Shown here: positions 26,364 to 35,510 of the stretch, piece after piece
Numbering within the stretch: position 1 is the first letter of the stretch
How the letters are laid out: every line of letters begins with the position of its first letter
NCBI GenBank assembly: GCA_943331105.2
Contig: CALQKH020000008.1
Span: 105,051 to 169,050 of the forward strand
Origin: Akkermansia muciniphila
Lineage (GTDB): Bacteria > Pseudomonadota > Gammaproteobacteria > Burkholderiales > Burkholderiaceae_C
Direction of reading: 5' to 3'
DNA: 64,000 bases
Translations under genes and position numbers: made by a program
Notes under the pieces: generated by a model
What the model saw: the letters and a program-made list of their open reading frames with translations, nothing else
The model's database searches: none
Told to the model about the DNA's origin: nothing

Positions 26364-27248
26364 ATGAAACAACAAATTCAGCTCAATCAAATTGATGCCA
26401 ATGGCATCCATTTTTCTTACCTTGAGTGTGGTTCTGGTCCTATCGCTTTGTGTGTCCACGGATTTCCAGACTCTGCCCACACTTGGCGATTCTTGATGCC
26501 AGCACTAGCTAAAGCGGGCTTTAGAGCCATCGCACCATTTACCCGGGGCTATGCGCCCACTTCACTTGCCCCCGATGACTGTTACCAAACTGGCGCACGT
26601 GCAGCTGATGTCAATGCATTGCATGAAGCGCTGGGTGGTGATGAAAATGCGGTTCTGATTGGCCACGATTGGGGTGCTTCCACGGCTCTGACTGCTGCGG
26701 CCAACGCACCTCAACGATGGCATAGGGTGGTTGCCATGTCGGTCCCCCCCGTACTTATTTTGCGCAAAGCATTGGATGGAAATCTTGCTCAAATTAAACG
26801 AAGTTGGTACATGTTTTATTTTCAGTCTGCATTGGCGGAAATAGCCATCCCAGCGAACGATTACGCGCTCATTGAGATGCTGTGGGAGGATTGGTCTCCC
26901 GGTTTCAAATCAAAAGATGACCTCGAAAATTTCAAAAAATGCGTCTCGAGTCCCAGCCATCTCAAAGCAGCACTTGGATACTATCGCGCCTCTTTGGGCA
27001 ATGGAAAAAAGATAGAAACGTACAACGCGTTAGAGACAAAAGGTCTTGAGCCCTTGATCCAGCCAACACTTTATTTGCATGGCAAAAATGATGGCTGCAT
27101 TGGCGTCGAATTGGCTCAAGAGGCTCGAAACACTTGCCCATAGCTTGAGGTCAGGGTTCTGGATCAGGTCGGACATTTCATGCAACTTGAAGATCCGAAG
27201 CTGGTGAACCAACACATTATTGAATGGGTATCTGGCGGGAAGCAGTGA
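26364..27248 (+). pseudogene. Epoxide-hydrolase-like alpha/beta hydrolase, truncated by in-frame TAG
   Basis: The frame runs from MKQQIQLNQI with ALCVHGFPDSAHTWR (oxyanion), GHDWGAS (nucleophile Asp, as in epoxide hydrolases and haloalkane dehalogenases) and LYLHGKNDG (acid region). It stops at TAG 27141-27143. Continuing in the same frame gives LDQVGHFMQLEDP and a natural TGA at 27246-27248, so the catalytic histidine lies after the stop. One base change would account for the break. An upstream in-frame start at 26277 is less likely. Base use is more AT-rich than the neighbours, hinting at transfer. Confidence 0.75.
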
Positions 27249-27337
27249 GAGATCAAGAGAGGCATCATGATCACTGGATGTCCTTCTGACCTTTAGGCAC
27301 TGCTAATCCAATATCTATCCCAAATTATTTGATTTTC

Positions 27338-27430
27338 ATGAAATTACAGCGAGCAATTCAAAGGCTGCTTTTCATTGCGGCCTCGATTGTTCGCTACGGG
27401 TGGCATCGACCGGTTGAATCCGCCGCCTGA
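27338..27430 (+). other. Short unassigned frame in gap, possible transposase scrap
   Basis: A 30-codon frame beginning MKLQRAIQRLLFIAAS lies in the 224-base gap between the broken hydrolase and vapC. Its basic, amphipathic sequence vaguely resembles the end of some transposases, but this is weak. No inverted repeats were found around it. The rest of the gap shows no gene. Confidence 0.15.
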
Positions 27431-27472
27431 AGCTGTCCTTGATCTGTCTTGCGCAACATGACAGAAAATCTT

Positions 27473-27868
27473 TCAACGAATCAGCGTCATCCCAGCATGC
27501 TTGGCGGCACCTGCGTCAAAAGTCATGGTCTGCTTGCAGCCTTCCGATTCGGCTGTGCGTTCGATCAAGCAATCCGCGAGATCCGCCTTGCCCGCATCAA
27601 AAACTCGCAAGGCGCGCAGCACTTGGTCAGCACGGTCCACGATGATTTGCTTGGTACGGAGCAGCGCTTCCAATGCCTGTTTCACTTGCTGACCACTCAG
27701 GCCATAGCAAGATGTCAGCACCCAATACAACTCCACCACAGAAACCAAAGTGATGAAGCCGGGTTGTTCTGAATCCAAAGACTCGATCAGTGCCGTGGCC
27801 TTGGGTGATTGCTTGGCGTCATCTTGCATGATGTAGCGCACAAGAACATTGGTATCCAGTCCAATCAT
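27473..27868 (-). CDS. vapC: VapC-type PIN-domain toxin
   Basis: A 131-residue PIN nuclease. The acidic active site is visible as D5 in MIGLDTNVLVRY, E46 in VSVVELYW, the central DAGKADLADCL (about 91-101) and D119 in TMTFDAGAAKHAG. VapC toxins cleave specific RNAs, often initiator tRNA, and are inhibited by VapB. Its ATG overlaps the vapB stop by four bases. All acidic residues seem present, so it should be active. Confidence 0.87.
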   Translation of the reverse strand: MIGLDTNVLVRYIMQDDAKQSPKATALIESLDSEQPGFITLVSVVELYWVLTSCYGLSGQQVKQALEALLRTKQIIVDRADQVLRALRVFDAGKADLADCLIERTAESEGCKQTMTFDAGAAKHAGMTLIR

Positions 27869-28107
27869 CGTGCAGCCGCTCCGCGCTGAGCAACGGCCTT
27901 GTTCATGTCATCGATTGAAATCTTTTTCGTCGGTTTACCGAACATGCCTTTGAGCTCGGTGACGTTCTGTGTAGCGGCCACAAATTCATACCGACCCGGT
28001 GCGATCAGGATAAATTCGACACGATCACCTGCATCGACCTTCAGGTCGTGACGAACATTGGCGGGGATGGTGATCTGTCCTTTGCTTGTGAGCGTAGCGG
28101 TTGTCAT
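27865..28107 (-). CDS. vapB: AbrB/MazE-type antitoxin VapB
   Basis: An 80-residue antitoxin. The swapped-hairpin DNA-binding domain is TATLTSKGQITIPANVRHDLKVDAGDRVEF (read as two adjoining halves). The C-terminal tail, KGMFGKPTKKISIDDMNKAV, wraps the toxin. ATG 28107 is chosen since AGGAGG precedes it; a longer frame from 28128 is less likely. With VapC it binds its own promoter; a near-perfect palindrome sits 20 bases upstream. Confidence 0.87.
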   Translation of the reverse strand: MTTATLTSKGQITIPANVRHDLKVDAGDRVEFILIAPGRYEFVAATQNVTELKGMFGKPTKKISIDDMNKAVAQRGAAAR

Positions 28108-28127
28108 GTTGAATACCTCCTGCTTCA

Positions 28128-28145
28128 CCTTACCTTAAAGTAAGG
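28128..28145. promoter_or_regulatory. Palindromic vapBC operator
   Basis: CCTTACCTTAAAGTAAGG is an 18-base palindrome with one mismatched pair, directly upstream of vapB. Its position suits autorepression by the VapBC complex. Confidence 0.65.
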
Positions 28146-28172
28146 ATAACCCAAAGTCAACACAAAACGTGT

Positions 28173-28796
28173 TTACAAGATCCGTCCCAAAGCCGCCTGC
28201 AAATGCTCTGAGGGCAAGCGCTTGAAGCCCGAACGGGCAAAGCGCTGCAAACGGCCTTGCATGAAGGCCACCAGCAAAGACGCCGTGACATGCAGGTCTG
28301 CTGTCGGCGTGGCCGATTCGATCCCTTTGAGAGATTGGCGCAACTGCGCTTCGATCTTGTCAAACAGCAAATTGATGCGCTCTTGCAATCGCTCGTGCTC
28401 AAAGGCAAGCGCCTCGCCATTCATGACACGGCTCATGCCGGGGTTCTTTTCGGCAAATTGGAGCAGCAAAGCCACGATGCGTCCGGCTTGCTGAGGGCCT
28501 GCGGGTTCGCGGTCGGTGACTTGACGGATCAAGCCCATGACGGACTGGTCCACGAAGTCAATCAAGCCTTCGAACATTTGGGCCTTGCTGGCAAAGTGGC
28601 GGTACAAAGCCGCTTCACTCACGCCAATTTGGGCGGCCAGGCCTGCGGTGGTGATGCGCTCGGAGCCAGGCTTCTCCAGCATGGCGGCCAGTGTTTGCAG
28701 AATTTGTAAACGGCGCTCGCCAGGGCGGGGTCGCTTGCGTGCTGGAGATGCTTCTTCTTCGGAATCGTCTGCGTGGTCTGGGCGGGTGTCGCTCAT
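28173..28796 (-). CDS. slmA: Nucleoid occlusion factor SlmA
   Basis: A 207-residue TetR-fold protein. An acidic/basic N-terminal tail leads to RRLQILQTLAAMLEKPG and the helix-turn-helix ITTAGLAAQIGVSEAALYRHF (two adjoining parts), typical of SlmA. SlmA binds chromosomal sites and disassembles FtsZ over the nucleoid. In betaproteobacteria it commonly lies next to argB, as here (42 bases downstream of the argB stop, same strand). Confidence 0.88.
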   Translation of the reverse strand: MSDTRPDHADDSEEEASPARKRPRPGERRLQILQTLAAMLEKPGSERITTAGLAAQIGVSEAALYRHFASKAQMFEGLIDFVDQSVMGLIRQVTDREPAGPQQAGRIVALLLQFAEKNPGMSRVMNGEALAFEHERLQERINLLFDKIEAQLRQSLKGIESATPTADLHVTASLLVAFMQGRLQRFARSGFKRLPSEHLQAALGRIL

Positions 28797-28838
28797 GTTG
28801 TCCTCTGAGTCAGGTGCGGGGCTTTGGCAAAGCCGGCT

Positions 28839-29750
28839 TTAGCGGCTGCGGATCATGGTGCCAAAGGCTTGCTCAGACAAGACTTCGAGCAGCATGGCGT
28901 GGGGCACGCGGCCATCAATGATGTGCACAGCGTTCACGCCGCTCTTGGCCGCGTCTAAGGCGCCCGCAATCTTGGGGATCATGCCGCCGCTGATGGTGCC
29001 ATCGGCGCACAGCTCGTCGATGCGGCTGGGCGTCAGTTCGGTCAGCAGCTGTCCTTCTTTGTCAAGCACGCCACGGATGTTGGTGAGCATGAGCAGTTTT
29101 TCGGCTTGCAGCACGGTGGCCAATTTGGCGGCGACCACGTCGGCGTTGATGTTGTAGCTCTCGTTGTTGACGCCAAAACCAATGGGGCTGACCACCGGAA
29201 TAAAAGCGTCGTCTTGCAGGCACTTCAGAATGGCCGGGTCAATGCTTTCGATCTCACCGACTTGGCCCACGTCGTGTTCTTTGTTGGGATCTTGGGCATC
29301 CACCAAACGCAGTTTTTTGGCGCGGATCAAACCGCCGTCGCGGCCTGTCAGGCCCACGGCCTTGCCGCCTGCGCGGTTGATCATGCCCACAATGTCTTGC
29401 TGCACCTCGCCACCCAGCACCCACTCCACGACCTCCATGGTCTCGGCATCGGTCACGCGCATGCCTTGGATGAATTCACCGCTTTTACCCAAGCGCTTGA
29501 GGGCGGTTTCAATTTGCGGGCCGCCACCGTGCACCACCACCGGGTTCATGCCCACCAACTTGAGCAACACCACATCTTCGGCAAAAGCTTGCTGCAAAGC
29601 GGGGTCGGTCATGGCGTTGCCGCCGTACTTGATGACCAAGGTTTTGCCGTGGTATTTACGGATGTAGGGCATGGCCTGCGCCAGAATTTGGGCCTGGTCA
29701 TGCGGTGCAACAGCCAGGCCAGTGGCGGCAGGTGTGGAGGTGTCGGTCAT
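28839..29750 (-). CDS. argB: Acetylglutamate kinase
   Basis: A 303-residue amino-acid kinase that phosphorylates N-acetylglutamate, the second step of arginine synthesis. Motifs: [48 protein letters not shown] and [14 protein letters not shown]. The N-terminal helix before IRKYHGKT suggests the hexameric, arginine-inhibited type. ATG 29750 fixes the start (MTDTSTPAA). The rfbD gene ends 82 bases upstream on the same strand. Confidence 0.95.
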   Translation of the reverse strand: MTDTSTPAATGLAVAPHDQAQILAQAMPYIRKYHGKTLVIKYGGNAMTDPALQQAFAEDVVLLKLVGMNPVVVHGGGPQIETALKRLGKSGEFIQGMRVTDAETMEVVEWVLGGEVQQDIVGMINRAGGKAVGLTGRDGGLIRAKKLRLVDAQDPNKEHDVGQVGEIESIDPAILKCLQDDAFIPVVSPIGFGVNNESYNINADVVAAKLATVLQAEKLLMLTNIRGVLDKEGQLLTELTPSRIDELCADGTISGGMIPKIAGALDAAKSGVNAVHIIDGRVPHAMLLEVLSEQAFGTMIRSR

Positions 29751-29832
29751 GGTGATGAACTTCAACAAAGCGTGATGAGGCAGATAACAAAGAGAGTGAG
29801 TACCAACGATTGTGCCGCAAGCCAAAAGCCGA

Positions 29833-30723
29833 TCAGAGGATCTCGGCCAACAGCCGGTTGACTCCGACTTGCCATGGGGGCAACACCACCCCAAAGGCCT
29901 GTTGCAGCTTGCCTGTTTGCAGGCGGGAATTGAGTGGGCGCTTTGCAGGCGTTGGGAATGAAGCGGTGGGTACGGGGGCGATCTCGCTGACTTTCAGGGC
30001 CAGCTCGGGCCGAAGGATGCGGGCCTGTGCAATCACATGGCTGGCATAACCGTGCCAGCTGGTTTCACCCGAAGCCACCAAGTGGAAAACGCCTGACAAG
30101 GCAGGTTGTTGGAGCGCATGGCGAATGGCGTGCGCGGTGACATCGGCAATCAGGTCCGCACCTGTGGGGGCACCGTGTTGGTCATCGATCACCGTGAGGC
30201 GCTCGCGCTCGGCGGCCAGGCGCAGCATGGTTTTGGCAAAGTTGCCGCCTCGCGCCGCGTAGACCCAGCTGGTGCGAAAAATCAGGTGCTTGCAGCCGCT
30301 GGACACGATCGCTTGTTCACCCTCGAGTTTGCTTTGGCCATAAACACTCAAGGGGCCCGTAGCGTCAGCTTCTTGCCAAGGCTTTTCGCCTTCGCCGTTG
30401 AAGACGTAATCGGTGGAATAGTGCACGAGCAAAGCGCCCACTTGAGCAGCCGCCTGCGCCAGCGCAGCGGGCGCGGTGGCATTGAGGCAGCGGGCCAAAT
30501 CAGGCTCGCTCTCGGCTTTGTCCACGGCGGTGTGGGCTGCGGCATTGACGATGACATCAGGCCGGAAGGCCAACACCGTTTGCGCCAAGCGCTCGGGCTG
30601 GCTCAGGTCACCGCAAAAGTCGGCGCTGCGCCGATCCAGCGCCAACACCTCGCCCAAGGGGGCCAAACTGCGTTGCAGCTCCCACCCAACTTGGCCGTTT
30701 TTCCCCAACAGCAAGATCTTCAT
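29833..30723 (-). CDS. rfbD: dTDP-4-dehydrorhamnose reductase
   Basis: A 296-residue extended SDR. Seen: [13 protein letters not shown] (NADPH loop), [16 protein letters not shown], the catalytic YSTDYVFNG with T and YGQSKLEGE (YxxxK), and [10 protein letters not shown]. It makes dTDP-L-rhamnose, a sugar donor for surface polysaccharide. Start overlaps the rfbB stop by four bases. The partner genes rfbA and rfbC are not in the window. Confidence 0.92.
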   Translation of the reverse strand: MKILLLGKNGQVGWELQRSLAPLGEVLALDRRSADFCGDLSQPERLAQTVLAFRPDVIVNAAAHTAVDKAESEPDLARCLNATAPAALAQAAAQVGALLVHYSTDYVFNGEGEKPWQEADATGPLSVYGQSKLEGEQAIVSSGCKHLIFRTSWVYAARGGNFAKTMLRLAAERERLTVIDDQHGAPTGADLIADVTAHAIRHALQQPALSGVFHLVASGETSWHGYASHVIAQARILRPELALKVSEIAPVPTASFPTPAKRPLNSRLQTGKLQQAFGVVLPPWQVGVNRLLAEIL

Positions 30724-31790
30724 GTTTGGCGCTCTGCGTAGTTTGTGTTCACCCACTCGCGGTAAGCGCCGCTTTGCACATGGCTCACCCAATCGGGGTT
30801 GGCCAGATACCATTCCACGGTTTTGCGGATGCCGGTCTCAAACGTTTCGGCGGGCTTCCAGCCCAGCTCGGCTTCGAGTTTGCGGGCATCGATGGCGTAG
30901 CGGCGGTCATGGCCGGGGCGGTCGGTCACGTAAGTGATCTGGCTGGCGTAAGTGCCGCCGTCGGCTTTGGGGCGCATCTCGTCCAGCAGTTGGCAGATGG
31001 TCTGCACGATCTCGATGTTGGGCTTCTCGTTCCAACCGCCCACGTTGTACACCTCGCCCAAGCGACCGGCTTCGAGCACGCGGCGAATCGCGCTGCAATG
31101 GTCTTTGACGTAAAGCCAGTCGCGAATCTGCATGCCGTCGCCATACACAGGCAAGGGCTTGCCCGCCAAAGCGCTCACGATCATGAGCGGTATGAGTTTT
31201 TCGGGGAAATGGTAGGGCCCGTAGTTGTTGCTGCAGTTGGTGGTGAGCACCGGCAAACCATAGGTGTGGTGCCAGGCACGGACCAAATGGTCGCTGGCGG
31301 CCTTGCTGGCGCTGTAGGGGCTGTTGGGCTCGTAGCGGTGGGTTTCGGAGAAAGCCGGATCGCCCTGGGCCAAAGAGCCATAAACCTCGTCGGTTGACAC
31401 ATGCAAAAACCGGAAAGCCAATTTTTCAGTCTCGGGCAAGTCGCCCCAAAAGCCCCGCACTGCTTCGAGCAGGTTGAAGGTGCCCACGATGTTGGTCTGG
31501 ATGAACTCGCCCGGGCCGTGGATGGAACGGTCCACATGGCTTTCGGCCGCGAAGTTGACCACCGCACGAGGCTGGTGTTCGGCCAGCAGGCGACTGACCA
31601 GGGCGCTGTCGCCAATGTCGCCCTGCACCAACTGATGACGCACATCGCCTTGCAAGCTGGCCAAGGTTTCGGGGTTGCCCGCGTAGGTCAGTTTGTCGAG
31701 GTTGACGATCGGCTCATCGTTGGCAGCGAGCCAATCCAGCACAAAGTTGGCGCCAATAAAACCCGCGCCGCCGGTTACCAAAAGGGTCAT
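30720..31790 (-). CDS. rfbB: dTDP-glucose 4,6-dehydratase
   Basis: A 356-residue extended SDR. Motifs: [26 protein letters not shown], the catalytic [21 protein letters not shown] (YxxxK), [18 protein letters not shown] and [10 protein letters not shown]. It makes dTDP-4-keto-6-deoxyglucose, upstream of rhamnose. ATG 31790 begins with the nucleotide loop; no clear ribosome-binding site precedes it. A gap of 195 bases to the divergent phasin gene holds the promoter. Confidence 0.95.
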   Translation of the reverse strand: MTLLVTGGAGFIGANFVLDWLAANDEPIVNLDKLTYAGNPETLASLQGDVRHQLVQGDIGDSALVSRLLAEHQPRAVVNFAAESHVDRSIHGPGEFIQTNIVGTFNLLEAVRGFWGDLPETEKLAFRFLHVSTDEVYGSLAQGDPAFSETHRYEPNSPYSASKAASDHLVRAWHHTYGLPVLTTNCSNNYGPYHFPEKLIPLMIVSALAGKPLPVYGDGMQIRDWLYVKDHCSAIRRVLEAGRLGEVYNVGGWNEKPNIEIVQTICQLLDEMRPKADGGTYASQITYVTDRPGHDRRYAIDARKLEAELGWKPAETFETGIRKTVEWYLANPDWVSHVQSGAYREWVNTNYAERQT

Positions 31791-31985
31791 GAGATGAAGG
31801 AGGGTTAAGGCGCAACGAGGGGCCGCGCCAGATTCACATGATTTTAGGAGCAATGCGCCTTGCTCTTTGCCTTGTTCTTTGCATGGCACGCCACTTTGCA
31901 TTCCACGTGAACCAGCCAGCAGGGCACTGAGGTGTTGCATGGTCACAGGCAGCGGTTAAAGTGATGGCTTGTTCAGGACGCAACC

Positions 31986-32441
31986 ATGGCCACCTCAGAC
32001 TCTTCAAAGCGCAAAACCGCCAAACCCTCATCCGCCAGCGAAGCCCACACGCCACCCGCTCAGCAGGTCTGGCTGGCAGGCCTCGGAGCCATGGCCAAAG
32101 CCCAAGAGCAAGGCAGCAAAGCCATCGAAACTTTGCTGAACGATGGGCTGGCGTTTCAACGCAAAAGCCAGGCCGAGGCCCAGCAACGCCTTCAGGAAGC
32201 CACCGAGCGCCTGAGTCATATGGCCAGTGATTTTGGCCAGCAGGCCACCGGGCGTGTGGACAAACTGGAGCACTTGTTTGAAGACCGAGTGGCCAAAGCC
32301 TTGCATCGTTTGGGCATGCCTTCGCTTTTGGACATGCAGATGTTGACCGAGCGAGTGGCACAACTTGAAGCTCAGCTGGCCAGCTTGCAAGGCAGCAAAC
32401 CTGCCGCAGCCGCCAAAAAGCCTCGCAGCCGGTCGGCTTGA
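31986..32441 (+). CDS. Phasin-like polyhydroxyalkanoate granule protein
   Basis: A 151-residue helical protein. It has a Ser/Lys-rich start, QQVWLAGLGAMAKAQEQGSKAIETLL (hydrophobic granule-facing face, read in two halves), a coiled-coil middle (LTERVAQLEAQLASLQ) and an AAAKKPRSRSA tail like the PhaF/PhaI phasins, where the basic tail binds DNA. It probably coats storage granules. A TetR regulator follows after 22 bases, as in several pha loci. Confidence 0.7.
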   Translation: MATSDSSKRKTAKPSSASEAHTPPAQQVWLAGLGAMAKAQEQGSKAIETLLNDGLAFQRKSQAEAQQRLQEATERLSHMASDFGQQATGRVDKLEHLFEDRVAKALHRLGMPSLLDMQMLTERVAQLEAQLASLQGSKPAAAAKKPRSRSA

Positions 32442-32463
32442 GGCCCCACGTCAAACCGCAAAC

Positions 32464-33132
32464 ATGGCCAAGAAAGCCCCCCGCCGAACCGCAGAGCGCA
32501 TCGCCGAGGTGACGCTGGAGCTCTTTAACCGGTTTGGCGAACCCAATGTGTCGACCACTTTGATATCGGCCGAGCTGGGCATCAGCCCCGGCAATTTGTA
32601 CTACCACTTTGCATCCAAAGATGCCTTGGTCAACCACTTGTTTGACCAGTACGAAACAAGCATGTTGGGTTTGCTGGAGGCTGCCCCTGATGTGAAGGAT
32701 GTGGAGGACACCTGGTTCTTTTTGCACTCGCTGTTTGAACAGGTCTGGAGCCACCGGTTTTTGTACCGGGACCTGAACAACCTTCTGTCTGGCAATCGCC
32801 ACTTGGAAACGCATTTCCATGCGGTCTTGGAACGCAAGACTCGCGCCTTTCGGCAGATGCTCGAGTCATTGGCTGCGGCCGGACTCATGCGCTTGAGCCC
32901 AGACAACATCGAGACCTTGTCGGCCAGCATGTCGGTGATGGTGACCTATTGGTTGAGTTATGAATACGTGCGCAACCCACGTCAGGCGATGGAGCCTGCC
33001 AATGCCGGACTGGCCCTGACACGGGGTGCGCAACATGTGCTGGCCCTGCTGACACCGCACATGGCCAACACCGACTTACAAAGCCATTTGCAGGCCTTGA
33101 CTGCGGCCTACAACACGCCCCATCAAGACTGA
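32464..33132 (+). CDS. TetR-family regulator downstream of phasin gene
   Basis: A 222-residue regulator. HTH region: RIAEVTLELFNRFGEPNVST, then LISAELGISPGNLYYHFASKDAL. The C-terminal part resembles the group of TetR proteins with a conserved NRHLETHF region. Because it follows the phasin gene closely, control of granule or membrane-lipid genes is possible but unproven. Convergent with coaX, with a gap of only three bases. Confidence 0.78.
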   Translation: MAKKAPRRTAERIAEVTLELFNRFGEPNVSTTLISAELGISPGNLYYHFASKDALVNHLFDQYETSMLGLLEAAPDVKDVEDTWFFLHSLFEQVWSHRFLYRDLNNLLSGNRHLETHFHAVLERKTRAFRQMLESLAAAGLMRLSPDNIETLSASMSVMVTYWLSYEYVRNPRQAMEPANAGLALTRGAQHVLALLTPHMANTDLQSHLQALTAAYNTPHQD

Positions 33133-33135
33133 TGC

Positions 33136-33900
33136 TCAGTTAAAGCGCTGAGCGGCCAACGCCAGCAGACCATCAAAGATCAGGTTGTCCACCAATTCGA
33201 ACTGCACAGACATGCTGGGCGCCATTTTCCAACCCGCGCCGCCGGTCATGACGCACAGGGGCTCTTGCCCAGTGCGCGCGCGCAGGTGCTGCACCATGCG
33301 TTCACAGGCCCCCGCAATCGCATAGGTGCCGCCACTGGTCAAGGCGTCGCTGGTGTTGGTGGGAAAAGGCGTGACCTCGCCGGTGGGCACATGCAACCCG
33401 GCCGTGCCGGACTCCAGCGCTCGCAGCATGATGCCGTGGCCGGGCAAAATCAGGCCTCCTAAAAAACGACCCTCGGCATCGATCGCCTCGACTGTGACGG
33501 CTGTGCCCACCATGACCACCACCAAAGGACGCGCCGGACCTTGGGCCAACATCCGTTGGCGAGCACCCACCATGGCCACCCAGCGGTCAGCCCCCAAACG
33601 CGAGGGGTGGTCGTAGCCATTGGTCAGGCCCGCCTCTTGGGCACTGGGCACCACCCATTGAGGGGTAAAGTCCCAGATGTCCATTTGCTCTTGCACGCGG
33701 CGCTTGATGGCGTCACCCGCTACCACGCAGCCCAGCATGTGATCGGGTTTGGGCAGTTCAGCCCATGCGCCATCGGACAAGCGGTCAATGTTTTCCAAAA
33801 ATTCGGCGCCTTGCGCCATTAATTGCCCGCTGGGGTTGGGTCTGTCGTACAGCGCCCACTTCAGGCGCGTGTTGCCCACGTCGATGGCTAAAAATGTCAT
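33136..33900 (-). CDS. coaX: Type III pantothenate kinase
   Basis: A 254-residue ASKHA-fold kinase making 4-phosphopantothenate, the first step of coenzyme A synthesis. Motifs: [15 protein letters not shown] (phosphate loop), [12 protein letters not shown] and [13 protein letters not shown] with [11 protein letters not shown]. Length is typical. Usually next to birA; here it lies between a TetR regulator and a bactofilin gene. Confidence 0.93.
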   Translation of the reverse strand: MTFLAIDVGNTRLKWALYDRPNPSGQLMAQGAEFLENIDRLSDGAWAELPKPDHMLGCVVAGDAIKRRVQEQMDIWDFTPQWVVPSAQEAGLTNGYDHPSRLGADRWVAMVGARQRMLAQGPARPLVVVMVGTAVTVEAIDAEGRFLGGLILPGHGIMLRALESGTAGLHVPTGEVTPFPTNTSDALTSGGTYAIAGACERMVQHLRARTGQEPLCVMTGGAGWKMAPSMSVQFELVDNLIFDGLLALAAQRFN

Positions 33901-33946
33901 CCGCTGATGATAATGATTTTTAGCGGCTGACTTCCCCGGCTGGTGC

Positions 33947-34402
33947 TCACTCAGCCTGGCCAGTGGTTTTGGCTTTCCGAATCACCGCCTTGGCATCGCG
34001 GTCGATGCCCGCGCCTGTCTCGTGGGTATCGACCTGGAGCATCAAGCCCAGCAAACGAGCCCCATGTTCGACGGCCATGGAGGCGTACTTGATATCGCCT
34101 TGCACCAGTGCGCTGGCCATGAGCTCCACCCGCTCAAAGCCATGCAAATTACCCGATACTTTGCCAGCCACAATGATTCGACTGGCGATCACATCGCCAT
34201 GGATCTCACCGGTGGTGCCAATCACCACCGAGATGGCGCTGTCTTTGGGCGCCTCGATGTTGCCCACGACCTTGCCGTCAATCCGCACGCTTTCGTGCAA
34301 CTTCAGGCAACCATGTATCTCGGCGTTGCGGCCAATCAGGGTGTCAAACTTTTCCTGCCCCATGACAAGGGGTGTGAGGTTGTTCTTTTTGGATCCGAAC
34401 AT
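33947..34402 (-). CDS. Bactofilin
   Basis: A 151-residue bactofilin (polymer-forming cytoskeletal protein). The central beta-helix region, about residues 20-115, includes [50 protein letters not shown] and [19 protein letters not shown]. Bactofilins organise curvature, stalks or local wall growth. The gene is 34 bases after an M23 peptidase gene, a pairing known in several bacteria where the peptidase is the effector. Confidence 0.9.
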   Translation of the reverse strand: MFGSKKNNLTPLVMGQEKFDTLIGRNAEIHGCLKLHESVRIDGKVVGNIEAPKDSAISVVIGTTGEIHGDVIASRIIVAGKVSGNLHGFERVELMASALVQGDIKYASMAVEHGARLLGLMLQVDTHETGAGIDRDAKAVIRKAKTTGQAE

Positions 34403-34436
34403 GGGAGTCTCCTTTTGTCGATGAATTTGCGCCGTT

Positions 34437-35378
34437 TCAGGAGCGGCTCCAGGCGGCCAATGCCTTGACAGGGTGCAGGGCTCGCCCATTGAAGATGACT
34501 TCGTAATGAAGATGCGGGCCGGTGGAGCGACCCGTGTTGCCCAAAGTGCCCACGGTTTGGTGCGGCGCAATGATTTGCCCGGCTTGCACATGAATGGCCT
34601 GCAGGTGTGCATAGCGGGTCACAAACCCTTCTGCATGCTGGATGTCCACCATCTTGCCGTAGGCCCCCGAATATTCAGCCACCAGCACGACGCCGGGTGC
34701 GGTGGACAACACCGGGGTGCCAACGGGTGCCACAAAGTCAATGCCTTCATGCATGCTGGGCAAACGTGACAAGGGATCGACCCGAAAGCCAAAACCACTG
34801 GTGACGGCAAAATCACCCGCAATGGGGAGCAAGGTGGGCAACAAGTCGATGCGGCCCAGGTCTTTCTGCCAACGGTTTTGCATCTCCTGCATGGCTTGGT
34901 CAAAGCGCTGTGCTTTTTGCAAGGACTGGTCGATCTGGGTACCAAGGGCGTCGTCGTTGGAGCGCCACAGAGGCAACAAGTTCATGGGGCCACCCCGGCC
35001 GAGCCAACCATCGGTTTGCACCGAAGAGGAAAAAGACAAGAGTTTTTCAAGCCCCAAGCGTCCGAGTGCCTTGTTTTTGATCTGCTCCAATTGCGACATG
35101 CGGTCGGTAACGCGGGCCAGCTGTTGGTTCAGTTCGTCGAGTTTGCCCCGGTAATCGGCTTCGATTTTTTGCTGCTCACTGTGGCTGGTGACGCCGCCCA
35201 TGCGATGGGCCAATTCGGGCACGTATTCCACTGCCACCCGCAAGCCGATCAAATTGAACACAAAACCCAACAGCACCAAAAAACCGGACACCGCCGCAAC
35301 GGCCGTCAACACCGTGCGGGTGGTGATGGACACAGTGACCACTTTGGCGGCAGGCCCTGAGACCCAAATCAATTGCAT
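34437..35378 (-). CDS. M23 peptidoglycan endopeptidase with membrane anchor
   Basis: A 313-residue protein. One N-terminal membrane helix (about 22-50) is followed by a coiled coil (about 68-105) and a LytM domain. The zinc motif residues are visible: H in SMHEGIDFVAP, H in YAHLQAI and HLHYE. All ligands are present, so it is predicted to be active. With the bactofilin downstream it probably shapes local cell wall. The first residues, MQLIWVSG, begin in the cytoplasm. Confidence 0.9.
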   Translation of the reverse strand: MQLIWVSGPAAKVVTVSITTRTVLTAVAAVSGFLVLLGFVFNLIGLRVAVEYVPELAHRMGGVTSHSEQQKIEADYRGKLDELNQQLARVTDRMSQLEQIKNKALGRLGLEKLLSFSSSVQTDGWLGRGGPMNLLPLWRSNDDALGTQIDQSLQKAQRFDQAMQEMQNRWQKDLGRIDLLPTLLPIAGDFAVTSGFGFRVDPLSRLPSMHEGIDFVAPVGTPVLSTAPGVVLVAEYSGAYGKMVDIQHAEGFVTRYAHLQAIHVQAGQIIAPHQTVGTLGNTGRSTGPHLHYEVIFNGRALHPVKALAAWSRS

Positions 35379-35510
35379 GGCTTCCCCACATGAATGCGAT
35401 ATGCACCCAAGCGCTTGAATCTAGGGTGAACCGGCTATTACACCAAAAGATTAGCTCGCAGCCAACAGGGCAATACCGGGTAGAGCATTCAAGGCAAGAG
35501 AGGAGCCACT

